From contig NZ_WMII01000021.1 in NCBI RefSeq assembly GCF_009711265.1, forward strand, positions 1-53,678: DNA of 53,678 nucleotides, given 5' to 3'. Numbering within the stretch: position 1 is the stretch's first letter; every line of letters begins with the position of its first letter. This stretch comes from Paracoccus shanxieyensis. Its GTDB lineage: Bacteria; Pseudomonadota; Alphaproteobacteria; Rhodobacterales; Rhodobacteraceae. The notes under the pieces were generated by a model, which did not search any database, had not been told where the DNA came from, and saw only the letters and a list, made by a program, of their open reading frames with translations. Below are positions 1 to 7,796 of the stretch, piece by piece. A program made the translations under genes and the position numbers.

Positions 1-151
1 TGGTCGAGGCGCTGGAGGTCCCCTGCGCCAGATCGCCCTTCTCGGCCACGGTCACGGACAACCCCCGCCCCACCGCATCCCGCGCAATCCCGCAACCGTT
101 GATCCCACCGCCAAGGATGAAGAGATCCGCCACCGCAGCTTGCGCCGACAT
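1..151 (-). CDS. glpD: Glycerol-3-phosphate dehydrogenase, N-terminal part (cut by window edge)
   Basis: Only the first 50 codons are inside the window. Reading leftwards from the ATG at 151, the protein begins MSAQAAVADLFILGGGINGC, a classic FAD-binding Rossmann motif (GGGINGCGIARDA), then GLSVTVAEKGDLAQGTSS, the signature of aerobic membrane-associated GlpD, which oxidises glycerol-3-phosphate to dihydroxyacetone phosphate and feeds electrons to quinone. The start is the first ATG before the Rossmann motif. A GlpR-like palindrome lies about 95 bp upstream and a broken glpR-like gene lies divergently beyond it, as expected for a glp locus. It is host flank, outside the prophage. Confidence 0.92.
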   Translation of the reverse strand, partial: MSAQAAVADLFILGGGINGCGIARDAVGRGLSVTVAEKGDLAQGTSSAST

Positions 152-245
152 GTCTGCCCGTTCCGTCACGAAATCCCCCCTGCGAAGTCCTCCAACTTCG
201 TAAGCGCGAAACTGCACCCGCCTCACGCCTTCGTCAACAGATATT

Positions 246-277
246 TTCGTTTATGTTTTATTTCGCGTATAAACGAA
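246..277. promoter_or_regulatory. Palindromic GlpR/DeoR-type operator upstream of glpD
   Basis: A perfect 9-bp inverted repeat TTCGTTTAT (246-254) / ATAAACGAA (269-277) lies between glpD and the decayed regulator. The right arm runs into AACGAACAT, which resembles a half-site of the known E. coli GlpR operator consensus. The surroundings are AT-rich, as expected of a promoter. Inference: the operator through which a DeoR-family GlpR represses glpD. Confidence 0.6.
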
Positions 278-395
278 CATTAACTCCGGATATGACGTGG
301 CGTTTTCGCGTATTTCAGCAGAGGCGCGCATTGGCGAATGACCTAGGGTCACGGCTGGCGTGCGGGCGGCAGAACGGGCGGCAGCGGTGGGATTG

Positions 396-720
396 AGCAT
401 CCGGCAGGGGAGATCCTGAAGCTGCCCGGGCCAGGTGCAGGGTTATGGTCGAGGATCTGGCCGGGCGTTTCGACGTTACCCAGCAGACCATCCGCCGCGA
501 TAATGGCCGAGGCGAGCTTGCCGGACCGAGCGGTGCGGCGCTGCGTGAGGGCGCGGTCAATCTGGGCGATGGATCGCGCCACCGTATGACTGCCGAAGGA
601 CAAGGCCGCCATCGGTGCCGCCTGCCCCCGGCTGAACAGCGCAGGATCATCTTGCCGTTGCCGGTGAGAAGGTTGCCGCTGATCCGGTTGGCGCTGCAAT
701 GGCTCATTGATGGACGTGGA
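396..720 (+). pseudogene. Decayed glpR-like DeoR-family repressor
   Basis: Pieces of a DeoR/GlpR repressor appear in different frames. EILKL is near 409-423. VEDLAGRFDVTQQTIRRD, the recognition-helix region of the DeoR HTH, is at 448-501. LREGAVNLG is near 544-570, and DKAAIGAAC is near 600-626 in another frame. The fragments are in the family's normal order but separated by frameshifts and deletions, and no continuous frame covers the usual 250 residues. Its place next to glpD and a glp-type operator supports its identity as the former local glycerol regulator. It is not expected to make a working protein. Confidence 0.75.
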
Positions 721-724
721 GGAT

Positions 725-1240
725 GATGTCACGCGCGACTGCCTGACGGCGATCCCTGACACATCAATCTCGGCCGCCGGGTGGCGCGCGAGCTGACAGC
801 CCTGATCGAGCAGCGCGGCAGGCCGGGATGATTGTTTCTGACAATTGCACCGAACTGACCCCGAACGCGATCCCGAGATGGCGCGCCGAGCAGAAGATCG
901 AATGGCATGACATCGCGCCGGGAAAGCAAATGCAGAACGGCTTCGTGGAAAGCCTCGATGGTCGGATGCGGCACGAATTTCTCAATGAGACGCGGTTTCA
1001 AGCGATATCACCCATGCTCTCGCATCTGATCGCCGCATAGGTCACCGATGACAACACCGAACGGCCAAACTCAATCATCGGTTGTCAGATCCCGGCAGGC
1101 TTCGCCCCAGCCTTCGCAATGGCTCGCCCCGCTGCGCTATATGAAAGGTTAAGCTCCGCGCGCCAGATGATTGTTCAAACCGCGCACAAGAGCGTAAGTG
1201 ACCAAAGGGCTGCGGTCGCACTGGATGAAGGTTCAGTGGC
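725..1240 (+). pseudogene. Remnant of an IS3-family transposase (OrfB, DDE/rve domain)
   Basis: Fragments match the C-terminal half of an IS3-type OrfB integrase-core transposase. TRDCLTAIPDTSIS is near 731-773, VARELTALIEQRGRPG near 781-828, and MIVSDNCTELTPNAIPRW at 828-881, where the usual DNGTE motif reads DNCTE. APGKQMQNGFVESLDGRMR is near 925-975 and NTERPNSIIG near 1051-1080. Frameshifts near 775 and a stop at 1038-1040 break it, and the N-terminal half and terminal inverted repeats were not found. It abuts the glpR remnant, suggesting that insertion and deletion caused the decay of that gene. It lies outside the prophage. Confidence 0.8.
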
Positions 1241-1275
1241 AGGGCGTCTGAATGTGGACCTGATACCCGCACAGC

Positions 1276-1299
1276 AAAAAGCCTCCCGATTACGGGAGG
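1276..1299 (-). terminator. Rho-independent terminator, originally downstream of tRNA-fMet
   Basis: On the minus strand a perfect 7-bp stem CCTCCCG/CGGGAGG with a 4-nt loop is followed by five T residues. It sits 20 bp beyond the displaced tRNA 3' end (attL), exactly where the tRNA gene's own terminator would have been before the prophage inserted. Confidence 0.8.
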
Positions 1300-1318
1300 T
1301 TGTTGAAAGTGTAGGATT

Positions 1319-1365
1319 TGGTTGCGGGAGTAGGATTTGAACCTACGACCTTCAGGTTATGAGCC
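1319..1365 (-). other. attL: displaced 3' 47 bp of tRNA-fMet
   Basis: This matches the 3' half of the intact tRNA at 53525-53601, from the anticodon loop to CCA. Identity stops sharply at 1366. There are two differences: t for c at 1331 and a for g at 1345. These are the two sides of a single base pair in the T stem, so pairing is kept. The fragment lacks the 5' half and cannot be a functional tRNA. It is followed on the minus strand by the original terminator. Confidence 0.88.
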
Positions 1366-2123
1366 GAACTCCTTAATTCTCATGACTCTTTTCTTTTCAG
1401 AGACTTAACGTGCAAGCCTTTGAGACGGCAGACTTTTTCGAGAACTATCGGCGCTTCTCGCCGGATTTGGACGGATCAACGTGCGCACAGCGACGCATTC
1501 GCGGGTTGACCAGACGTTGACAAGCGATGTTCATCGAACGCGAAAGCCATCCCTACATCCCTTGGATCGGTCTCGACGCGAAGGGCGAAGAGCGGACGGT
1601 CGCTGCGCAAAGGATGGAGGTCAGCAATGCGGGACAAACCGGCCGTTCGCGCCCGCAGCACGGGAGTGTTCGCACTTGCAACATGAACAGTCCGCCGGGC
1701 GGTTAGCGGCCCGCTGCGGGGCATCATGGCAATCAGGACATGGCTGCGGAAGCAATCATTCAAGTGCCGCGCAGCGAAACCAGATCGGGCAGTGAACGGT
1801 CGTTTGCTGCATCCTGAACGAATGGAAACGACGAGCATGAAGCGGGATTTGACTAAGCAACTCAGAGATAGCTGGGCAAGACGCCTAGACGCCATGATCG
1901 GGCAGTATGCTAAACTAGGTTGGCGGCCTCTCCCGCGACACTCTCCGTTCGAGGGTTGCACCAGTTTGGCTGGTGCCAAGCCTCATGTTTTGATTCCCCC
2001 TTCGAACGCTTGATCACCTCCGACAAAGTCCTGCCGGCGATGAATCATGTTCTGCAATCCGCGTCGAGAGCCAACTATTTTCAGCAGGCTGATAACCGCC
2101 GGATTACTCGAGACTCTCGACCA
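1366..2123. other. Left-end non-coding region of the prophage
   Basis: No convincing gene is visible over about 760 bp. The possible frames lack ribosome sites and recognisable motifs. The region holds the tandem GTTGACMAG boxes (1505-1524) and a stem-loop GCACCAG-TTTGG-CTGGTGC (1958-1976) without a strong T run. Decayed genes cannot be excluded. Confidence 0.5.
1505..1524 (+). repeat. Left tandem GTTGACMAG boxes (candidate integrase arm sites)
   Basis: Two 9-bp direct repeats, GTTGACCAG (1505-1513) and GTTGACAAG (1516-1524), have an 11-bp period. The same pair, same orientation and same period recur at 53440-53459 near the right end. Paired short direct repeats flanking the core site at both ends are what arm-type integrase sites look like; the function is inferred. 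Confidence 0.55.
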
Positions 2124-2156
2124 CAAAAACAAGCTGAAAATTCTGGTTCAGAAGCT
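2124..2156 (-). terminator. Possible terminator of the secreted-protein operon
   Basis: On the minus strand, just at the amidase stop codon, an imperfect stem (AGC-TGAA pairing with TTCAGCT around a bulge) is followed by TTGTTTTTG. The stem is weak, so this is tentative. Confidence 0.35.
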
Positions 2157-2979
2157 AATTTTCAGACGATGGTAGTGTTACTATATACCTCAGTGAAGCC
2201 GCTAGGTTGCTTGCTATTACTGGGGATGTTTCAATGAGCTTATCCTCGATTTCGGGGCAGGTTAATTCACCAATTTCCAGTAGTCCAGACATGATATCCG
2301 CATTGACTTTAGGATACATATAGTATTTGGCAGAATTCGCAGTATATCCATCTTTCATGAAATCATCATATTCGTATCCAAACGCTCTCGCAAGCGAAAA
2401 ACCAACAGCATGCATCGCGTGCAGAGAACTCGTATCCTTATATGCCAAACTTGGGCCTACGACGCAGCCTTTTGCGTTGCCATCTGCGTGTACGCTCAAG
2501 AATACCTTCGCTTTAAGTGGAGAAGATACTCCATCTGCCGGCACGACGAGCACATTGAATTGCTCATCCTTAAGTTTTTTAGCAGCGTGAGAAACTATGT
2601 ATGCGACAATTCTTTGCTCGGAAACTCTTGCTCCCTGCGCCCCTGTGGCGCCGGTTTTTCTCTTGTAATGTCCAGGCTGAAGAATGATATCGTATTCCGC
2701 TCCCACTTCACCCGTAGAAGTACCTTCAATTTCAGGGAGAGAGTTTATTTCAGATAAGAGAACTGAAAATTGGTCATCAGACATTGCCCCTAGTTCTATG
2801 CTGCTCAACTCGGAAGCTAAGCTCGATAACCTAAGAGCTTGGATGTTCTCTGTAAGTGATTCTATAATCTCTTGAGATGTTTCCTCTATGATAGGCACTT
2901 CAGCCTCCTCAGCGCTTAATCCACTAGGAAGAGAAGCTAGCAAAATCGCAGCGACTACTATGGTTGGCACAGTTTTCAT
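2155..2979 (-). CDS. Secreted Amidase_3-type N-acetylmuramoyl-L-alanine amidase
   Basis: This is a 274-residue protein with a clear Sec signal peptide (MKTVPTIVVAAILLASLPSGLSA), a Glu/Ser-rich linker or helical segment (about 25-90), and a C-terminal Amidase_3 domain. Expected zinc ligands are visible as H104 (QPGHY), E121 (VSEQ) and H164 (FLSVHAD), with the catalytic Glu as E235 (LLEIGEL). The family cleaves the bond between MurNAc and the peptide stem, so it should act in the periplasm. A strong RBS (GGAGGAA) lies 7 nt before ATG 2979, overlapping the end of the upstream gene. It is the last gene of a four-gene operon. It differs from usual phage lysins in having a signal peptide and lying far from the lysis cassette. 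It is AT-richer than the rest of the prophage. Confidence 0.8.
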   Translation of the reverse strand: MKTVPTIVVAAILLASLPSGLSAEEAEVPIIEETSQEIIESLTENIQALRLSSLASELSSIELGAMSDDQFSVLLSEINSLPEIEGTSTGEVGAEYDIILQPGHYKRKTGATGAQGARVSEQRIVAYIVSHAAKKLKDEQFNVLVVPADGVSSPLKAKVFLSVHADGNAKGCVVGPSLAYKDTSSLHAMHAVGFSLARAFGYEYDDFMKDGYTANSAKYYMYPKVNADIMSGLLEIGELTCPEIEDKLIETSPVIASNLAASLRYIVTLPSSEN

Positions 2980-2982
2980 AAG

Positions 2983-4197
2983 TCATTCCTCCGTTAGACT
3001 TTCTATATCGTCTTCTATATCATTCATTATTTTATAGTACTCCGCCTCCACATCTTTAGAACATTCGCCAACGCCAAGGATTATAAAGAAAATAGACCCA
3101 TACTGCCCGGGCTGGCCGTCTCCATATCGAACGGGCATTGCAAGTGCCACCATTAAGCCGGCACTGGGATCACACCGAGGTGTCCCTGGAGTATAAGAGG
3201 TAACTCCGACTAGTTCACCATAGCTTATCAATTTACTCGGCACCACTCCAGAAATATTGTTTAAAATAAAATCAGAGGAGGCTGTTCCGAACAGCTCAAC
3301 TTCCTCGGCTGGGGTTAGGCGATTGAAGCTGCTATTCAGTAGAATGTTATCTAGCCATTCACCCGCCTTACTAAGGGTGTACGATCTCCTATCAGATATC
3401 TCTAGTGCTCGCCGGAAACCGCTCATCAGATTGAGGGAGATGACTCTTGCTTTGAACATTGTATCAACTCCGTGCGCCTTGGCGGCTCGGTCGATTTCGT
3501 AATTAAAATCCGTAGTGTCATCCAGTTCGGCAAATGCAAGTGTATCAGACCTGGAGGGGTCAATTTTTTTAGCTATTAGACCAGGAGGTAAGCCGCCATC
3601 AAAGTAATATACGAGTTCGTAAGAGTTAAAAGAACTAAATTTAAACCTCTCATCAAGTGTGTTAAATGAATGCAAAAAGTACCCACCTTTCCTCGCCCTG
3701 TCCGCGACGAACCCAACTCGCTGCGATGAAATCATTTGCAGCGGAATCGGTAGCAATGTTGGCGGCGCAAAGGATACGGTTTCCATTTCCGATCCACACA
3801 TCGTCGCTTCGGTTAAGTAATCATTTACAGTGTTAACGTATTTATCCCGATAGTTGAGCACCAAGTCCTCGGAGAAGTCAGGACTTATAGGGCGTGCACA
3901 CACAACCGTCATTCCGCTTGAGGATTCTGAATAAAAGCATGAAAAATCGGTAGGCAAGCCTTTTGGACTTTCACGCAAACATAAAGTTTCTCCCAGATGA
4001 TGCGCAAACAACTTTTCAAGCGCATTAACGGGCTCTCTGCATGAAATAGACCCATCGCCCTCTGGTGGATCCGCAATTTCACGCGAAAGCTCGCAATTGT
4101 TTAAAACACTTAATTCACTAGCACCAGCGGTTAGCGGCATGAGGAGGTTGGCGTGACTGATTGCGACAATGGTTGCCAATGCCTTGATCAATCGCAT
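2983..4197 (-). CDS. Secreted protein of unknown function in amidase/metallopeptidase operon
   Basis: This 404-residue protein has an N-terminal signal peptide (MRLIKALATIVAISHANLL...TAGAS) and at least eight cysteines in the mature part, suggesting a disulfide-bonded periplasmic protein. I recognise no family. The C-terminal half has a compact region (SYTPGTPRCDPSAGLMVALA, then GQYGSIFFIILGVGECS) that could be a small alpha/beta sensor-like domain, but this is a guess. Its start overlaps the stop of the upstream metallopeptidase gene by 10 nt, and its stop is 3 nt before the amidase gene, so the three are probably co-translated. Base composition is foreign compared with neighbours. No catalytic motif is evident. 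Confidence 0.7.
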   Translation of the reverse strand: MRLIKALATIVAISHANLLMPLTAGASELSVLNNCELSREIADPPEGDGSISCREPVNALEKLFAHHLGETLCLRESPKGLPTDFSCFYSESSSGMTVVCARPISPDFSEDLVLNYRDKYVNTVNDYLTEATMCGSEMETVSFAPPTLLPIPLQMISSQRVGFVADRARKGGYFLHSFNTLDERFKFSSFNSYELVYYFDGGLPPGLIAKKIDPSRSDTLAFAELDDTTDFNYEIDRAAKAHGVDTMFKARVISLNLMSGFRRALEISDRRSYTLSKAGEWLDNILLNSSFNRLTPAEEVELFGTASSDFILNNISGVVPSKLISYGELVGVTSYTPGTPRCDPSAGLMVALAMPVRYGDGQPGQYGSIFFIILGVGECSKDVEAEYYKIMNDIEDDIESLTEE

Positions 4198-5006
4198 TTC
4201 TCCACTGCCCCTTTGAAATCATTAAGCCGAGACGTTAAAACTATATTCTTAGCATACTGATAAACATCCTCGATTTCCGTTGCTTGAATTGTCGTAGGAG
4301 CGTAATAACCGAACCTAAACGCAATCGAACGATCATGTGGCCTTCCGTGTGCGTCTCGAATGCTCGGATCAAAATCACCAATCAATTTCAGATTATGATT
4401 AAACAAGTTTATGTTGCCCTCGTCGAGGGCTGTTTTAAACAAGAATCCCGCTAGGACATCCGCTCCAAGCTCTAATTTGAGTCTGCATTCCTTTATGGCC
4501 GCGGCCATGCTTCCTGATCGTTTGAACTGATAAATGTGTGATAGTTCATGCGTAATTGGAGCGATATAGCTTTCATGAGGCGCGGCAATCTCTTCATAGA
4601 TGGGATACCTAATAGTATAGGTTCTTTCTCCACTTGGCTTTGAAACTCCCTCGGTTGATGAAAATTTTCCGTTCAAACATCCGATGAAAGCTATGTTGTT
4701 CAAATCTAAACCAAGGGCATTTGACGCAAGTCGCACATATTTCTCATCTTTAATTTTGTAAGGGTCATCCTGACAGGGCGGAGTTGATGGGCTGTGGACT
4801 AAAGATTTGGCAAAAGTGCTTTCTGGTGTGGTTAAAGTTGCAATGGTTAGAGTTATAAAAGCCCCAGCAGATCTGCTGGATTTATTTGAGCACCCAACGA
4901 ATGAGAACGCTCCGTAAATCCAAGAAAACATAGCACCTGCAGTATTGCAGCAGCTTAAGCCCGATAATGGCTTGTCCTTGTATATTTGATATCTGAATTT
5001 TTCCAC
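4188..5006 (-). CDS. HExxH zinc metallopeptidase-like protein, probably exported
   Basis: This is a 272-residue frame from a GTG at 5006, with an alternative ATG at 4931. The core carries HELSH (H153-H157), then E179 and D183 in ELGADVLAGFLF, which resembles the E-x-x-AD-x-AG signature of YpfJ-like neutral zinc peptidases. The later DAHGRPHDRSIAFRFGYY segment resembles the D-x-HG...R...GY part of that family. A hydrophobic segment (about residues 47-66) may be a membrane anchor or a late-starting signal. The N-terminus is uncertain because no good RBS precedes either start. There are four cysteines downstream. It is second in the operon, 10 nt after the small secreted protein. Substrate unknown. 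Confidence 0.68.
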   Translation of the reverse strand: MEKFRYQIYKDKPLSGLSCCNTAGAMFSWIYGAFSFVGCSNKSSRSAGAFITLTIATLTTPESTFAKSLVHSPSTPPCQDDPYKIKDEKYVRLASNALGLDLNNIAFIGCLNGKFSSTEGVSKPSGERTYTIRYPIYEEIAAPHESYIAPITHELSHIYQFKRSGSMAAAIKECRLKLELGADVLAGFLFKTALDEGNINLFNHNLKLIGDFDPSIRDAHGRPHDRSIAFRFGYYAPTTIQATEIEDVYQYAKNIVLTSRLNDFKGAVEKCD

Positions 5007-5016
5007 TGATTTTCAA

Positions 5017-5397
5017 TTAGTTTGACGGTGTAAAGCTGATGAAATAAACCTTTCCCGTCGACGGCCGAATTCCAATCGTCCAATCTATGATATTTCCGCC
5101 TGCGTGCCTCGCTCTATAGAGTGACATGGTTCCGTCATTATGATCTTTTTGATCTATCAAATCCATGTCGATAGCCGGACCTGCAACTGCGATTGCTTGA
5201 TAGCAACCCATGCCGCCCGTCTGGCTGGCAATTATATTGAAGACGTTTTGTTCCAGCACTTGGTATGCTTCAGGGGGGCCGCATTTCTGAAATGCGGAGA
5301 TCAGACTCGCTAAAATTTTGTCTGGTTGAGACTGCGCATTGCTTGCCGTTGGTATCGAAAGCGCAATCAATAATGAAGCCAGAAGCTTGGTTAACAT
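5017..5397 (-). CDS. Small secreted protein, first gene of the secreted operon
   Basis: This 126-residue protein has a clean signal peptide (MLTKLLASLLIALSIPTASNA) and two cysteines (KCGPP, MGCYQ) that may pair. The C-terminus (RPSTGKVYFISFTPS) suggests a small beta-rich fold. No family recognised. ATG 5397 has a good purine-rich RBS (GAGGGGG) about 7 nt upstream. It leads the operon, so it could be a periplasmic inhibitor, chaperone or adaptor for the downstream enzymes. That role is inference from position and size only. Confidence 0.65.
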   Translation of the reverse strand: MLTKLLASLLIALSIPTASNAQSQPDKILASLISAFQKCGPPEAYQVLEQNVFNIIASQTGGMGCYQAIAVAGPAIDMDLIDQKDHNDGTMSLYRARHAGGNIIDWTIGIRPSTGKVYFISFTPSN

Positions 5398-5816
5398 TTA
5401 CATTCCCCCTCGTAAGCAGAGGTATTGTCAGTGCGAATCGGTTTTTTTTCAATTATTCTTTTCGGTGTCGGCATTCGCCGCCCTTGAGCGCCGATAGATA
5501 TGCGTCCCGGACCGCGTTCCAACCCAGCGACTACCATGCATTGTTTATCGTCATGGGTATGCTGCACCCACGAACGACGGCTTCGTCCGGCTCCGCTGTA
5601 AGCTCACCAAGGATTTCGCTGTGCCTTGTCTCAGCGGCCGCTTCAGAGAGATGCGGCAGGGCAGCATGCGTCTCGGTAGGGGGGTGTGTGGCTCACTTCT
5701 TCGCTGCTCCCGCGAACGCACGCGTACGCTGCGGGCAGGACGAGTGTCTGCGAAGGGCTCCAAGTGGACCTTCGTTGCAATGAAGTCGAACGGCAGCTCT
5801 GGGCAACTCTCCGCCC
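5398..5816. promoter_or_regulatory. Intergenic region with the likely promoter of the secreted operon
   Basis: On the minus strand, TTGAAA followed 17 nt later by GACAAT lies about 25-55 nt before ATG 5397, a plausible sigma-70 promoter, and a poly-A stretch adds curvature. The rest (about 5480-5816) contains frames on both strands without RBS, domain or coherent composition. I see no supported gene there. Confidence 0.45.
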
Positions 5817-6257
5817 CTACCCCTTCGGCGTCACATCCTTCATCCCATGCTGCAGCAACAATGAGACCTGTTCTGCGGTGAACTTGAACTCCTGGCCATC
5901 TGGGATCCGCTCGGCTGACACCGGGTATTTCGGGCGGCGGGGGTCGATGCCGGTGATGCGGAACTGCTCGCGCCCGGTGCTGAACTGGCGGCCGTAATCG
6001 GCGGGGGAAAGCCCAAAGGCCTCGGACAGCGCCTCGAACCGAAGCCGCTCGGGATCGAGAGCGCTGCCATCCGGCAGGGGGATCGAGACGCGGAAGGTGG
6101 CATCGAACCCCCAGCGCAGGTCGGCGCCGGTGATGTCGCGCGGCTCGACCACCAGGCCATGACGAGCGGCGACGGCTTCGCAGGCCTTCAGCATTTCAGC
6201 TTGCAGGCGCCGGCACAGCACGGGCGTCAGGTTTCTTGGTGGCTTGGCGCTGGGCAT
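5817..6257 (-). CDS. Conserved prophage protein, function unknown
   Basis: This 146-residue soluble protein starts MPSAKPPRNLTPVLCRRLQ and continues with an even codon pattern typical of this genome. It has no signal peptide or membrane segment. Its C-terminus (FTAEQVSLLLQHGMKDVTPKG) is helical. I have the impression that similar proteins occur beside integrases in Rhodobacterales prophages, but cannot name a family. It is transcribed away from the integrase, and the 264-bp gap between them holds the repeated operator-like block at 6404-6452. A lysogeny-associated role is possible but unproven. Confidence 0.6.
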   Translation of the reverse strand: MPSAKPPRNLTPVLCRRLQAEMLKACEAVAARHGLVVEPRDITGADLRWGFDATFRVSIPLPDGSALDPERLRFEALSEAFGLSPADYGRQFSTGREQFRITGIDPRRPKYPVSAERIPDGQEFKFTAEQVSLLLQHGMKDVTPKG

Positions 6258-6403
6258 GGAAGTTTCGTGTTTGGGGTGTGCCGACAGGATTACCTCTTGC
6301 GCGGCCTCCGATCAAACCATCGGCGCAGAAGGGGGCGGGCGTCCGTCTGTTCCCCACCCCGTGCGCAGGGCAAAGTCACCTAACACCTTGTTTTTCTTTT
6401 TTA

Positions 6404-6452
6404 GGAATTGTCACCCGGCCTTCAATTCCACCTTCCGCCTATATTCCGGTCC
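6404..6452 (+). promoter_or_regulatory. Operator-like repeat, copy 1 (upstream of integrase)
   Basis: The block reads GGAATTG, then 15 variable bases, then TTCCACCTTCCGCCT, 3-4 variable bases and TTCCGGTCC. An almost identical block with exactly the same spacing is at 8911-8959 upstream of the early operon. It sits about 70-118 nt before the integrase start. GGAA...TTCC gives dyad character. Probably a regulator binding site shared by two phage transcription units (inference). Confidence 0.55.
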
Positions 6453-6521
6453 CGGTCCCGTGATCCGACTTGATCGTGGCGCGGGTCTACGCCTGTGTCG
6501 TCGGGCAAGGAGGCGGGATGG

Positions 6522-7793
6522 ATGGTCAAACGACTGAAACTGAGTGAGAAAACTCTGCGCGAGGCGGAACCCAAGCCCGGCGTCAGCTATCAGATTTTTG
6601 ACACGGAGGTTATCGGCTTCGCCGCCCGGGTGCAGGCTTCCGGGGCGCGGACCTTCACCATCGACTACCGGCACGCCGGTCGGCAGCGGCGGATGACCAT
6701 CGGGCGATGGCCGGAATGGAGTGTCACGGCCGCGCGCGAACGCGCCAAGGAACTGCGCCGCGCCATCGACGAAGGGCAGGATCCTCTGGCGGCGCGCGAC
6801 GAGTGGCGCGGGGCCCCGCGCGTCACGGACTTGATCGACCGCTACATCGCCGAGCACCTGCCAAAACTTGCCAAGACCAATGCGGGCGACCAGGTCTCGA
6901 TGCTGAAGAAGATGGTGGAACCGGCCTGGGGCACCCGGCTGGTGACGGAAATCACCAAGTCCGACGTCGCGAAGTTTCTCGATTTCGTGGCCGAGGGCCG
7001 CCCCCGCCCCTGCAAGCCAAAGCCCAACAACCGGGCCCGCAAGCTGCAGGGTCACAAGCCTACCCCGATCCGCGCCAACCGCATGGGCGAGGTGCTGCGC
7101 AAGATGTTTACGCTGGCGATGGAATGGGAATGGCGGGCGGACAATCCGGCGCAGGGGTTCCATCGGAGGCTCGAACATGCCCGCGAGCGGTTCCTGTCGC
7201 CCGAAGAACTGACCCGGCTGGCATCCGTGCTGGATGCCGCCGAGGATCAGCGCGCCGCGGCGATCATCCGCATGTGCATGTTGACGGGCGCCCGGGTGGG
7301 CGAGGTCCGAACGGCCCGGTTCGAACAGTTCAACCTCGACTATGCCATCTGGTCGAAACCCGCCTCTACCACCAAGCAGCGCAAGATCCACCGCGTGCCG
7401 ATTTCGCAGGACGTCGCAGCCATCGTGCGCTTGCGCCAGCAGGTGGTGCCGAGCGGCAATCCGTGGCTTTTTCCCGGCGACACGGTTGGCCAGCCTGTGC
7501 GGGAAATCCGCCGCTTCTGGGCCAAGGCTCAGAAGGATGCCGGGCTGGCCGACGTCCGCATCCACGATTTACGCCACACCTTCGCCTCGCTTCTGGTCAG
7601 CGGCGGCGCGTCGCTGGAAATGATCGGCAAGCTCTTGGGCCACAGTCAGATGCAGACCACCCAGCGTTATGCGCACTTGATGGATTCCCCCCTGCGGGCG
7701 GGCGTCGATACGGTGGCCAGCCTCCTGCGCCCCCGGCCGCGCCTCGTGCATGACGCGGCGCAGGACGGGGCCGACCTGCCGAAATCGGCCTGA
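6522..7793 (+). CDS. int: Tyrosine site-specific integrase
   Basis: This 423-residue P4-like integrase starts at ATG 6522, which has AAGGAGG 8 nt upstream; a GTG at 6495 in the same frame is less likely. The N-terminal arm-binding domain (DUF4102-like) contains GFAARVQASGARTF and RRMTIGRWPEWSV. A central SAM-like core-binding domain follows. The C-terminal catalytic domain has R258 (TGARVGEV), H348 and R351 (HDLRH), H374 (LLGHSQ) and nucleophile Y383 (RYAHL). It should integrate and, with an accessory protein, excise the prophage at tRNA-fMet. Its stop is 3 nt from the convergent gene 7797-8420. Four cargo genes lie between it and attL. Confidence 0.95.
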   Translation: MVKRLKLSEKTLREAEPKPGVSYQIFDTEVIGFAARVQASGARTFTIDYRHAGRQRRMTIGRWPEWSVTAARERAKELRRAIDEGQDPLAARDEWRGAPRVTDLIDRYIAEHLPKLAKTNAGDQVSMLKKMVEPAWGTRLVTEITKSDVAKFLDFVAEGRPRPCKPKPNNRARKLQGHKPTPIRANRMGEVLRKMFTLAMEWEWRADNPAQGFHRRLEHARERFLSPEELTRLASVLDAAEDQRAAAIIRMCMLTGARVGEVRTARFEQFNLDYAIWSKPASTTKQRKIHRVPISQDVAAIVRLRQQVVPSGNPWLFPGDTVGQPVREIRRFWAKAQKDAGLADVRIHDLRHTFASLLVSGGASLEMIGKLLGHSQMQTTQRYAHLMDSPLRAGVDTVASLLRPRPRLVHDAAQDGADLPKSA

Positions 7794-7796
7794 CCC

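Noticed and set aside
1319..1365. A second tRNA-Met gene
   Set aside because: Only the 3' 47 bases are present. The 5' half is replaced by prophage sequence, so it is attL, not a gene.
1476..1979. 167-residue minus-strand frame in the left non-coding region
   Set aside because: It has no recognisable domain, no RBS and an Arg/Ser-rich composition typical of an accidental frame.
5551..5763. 70-residue frame between the secreted operon and the next gene
   Set aside because: It has no RBS or domain, and overlapping frames on the other strand are equally open.
6411..7565. 384-residue minus-strand frame opposite the integrase
   Set aside because: It is a mirror frame of a strongly supported integrase, with His/Arg/Gly-rich shadow composition.
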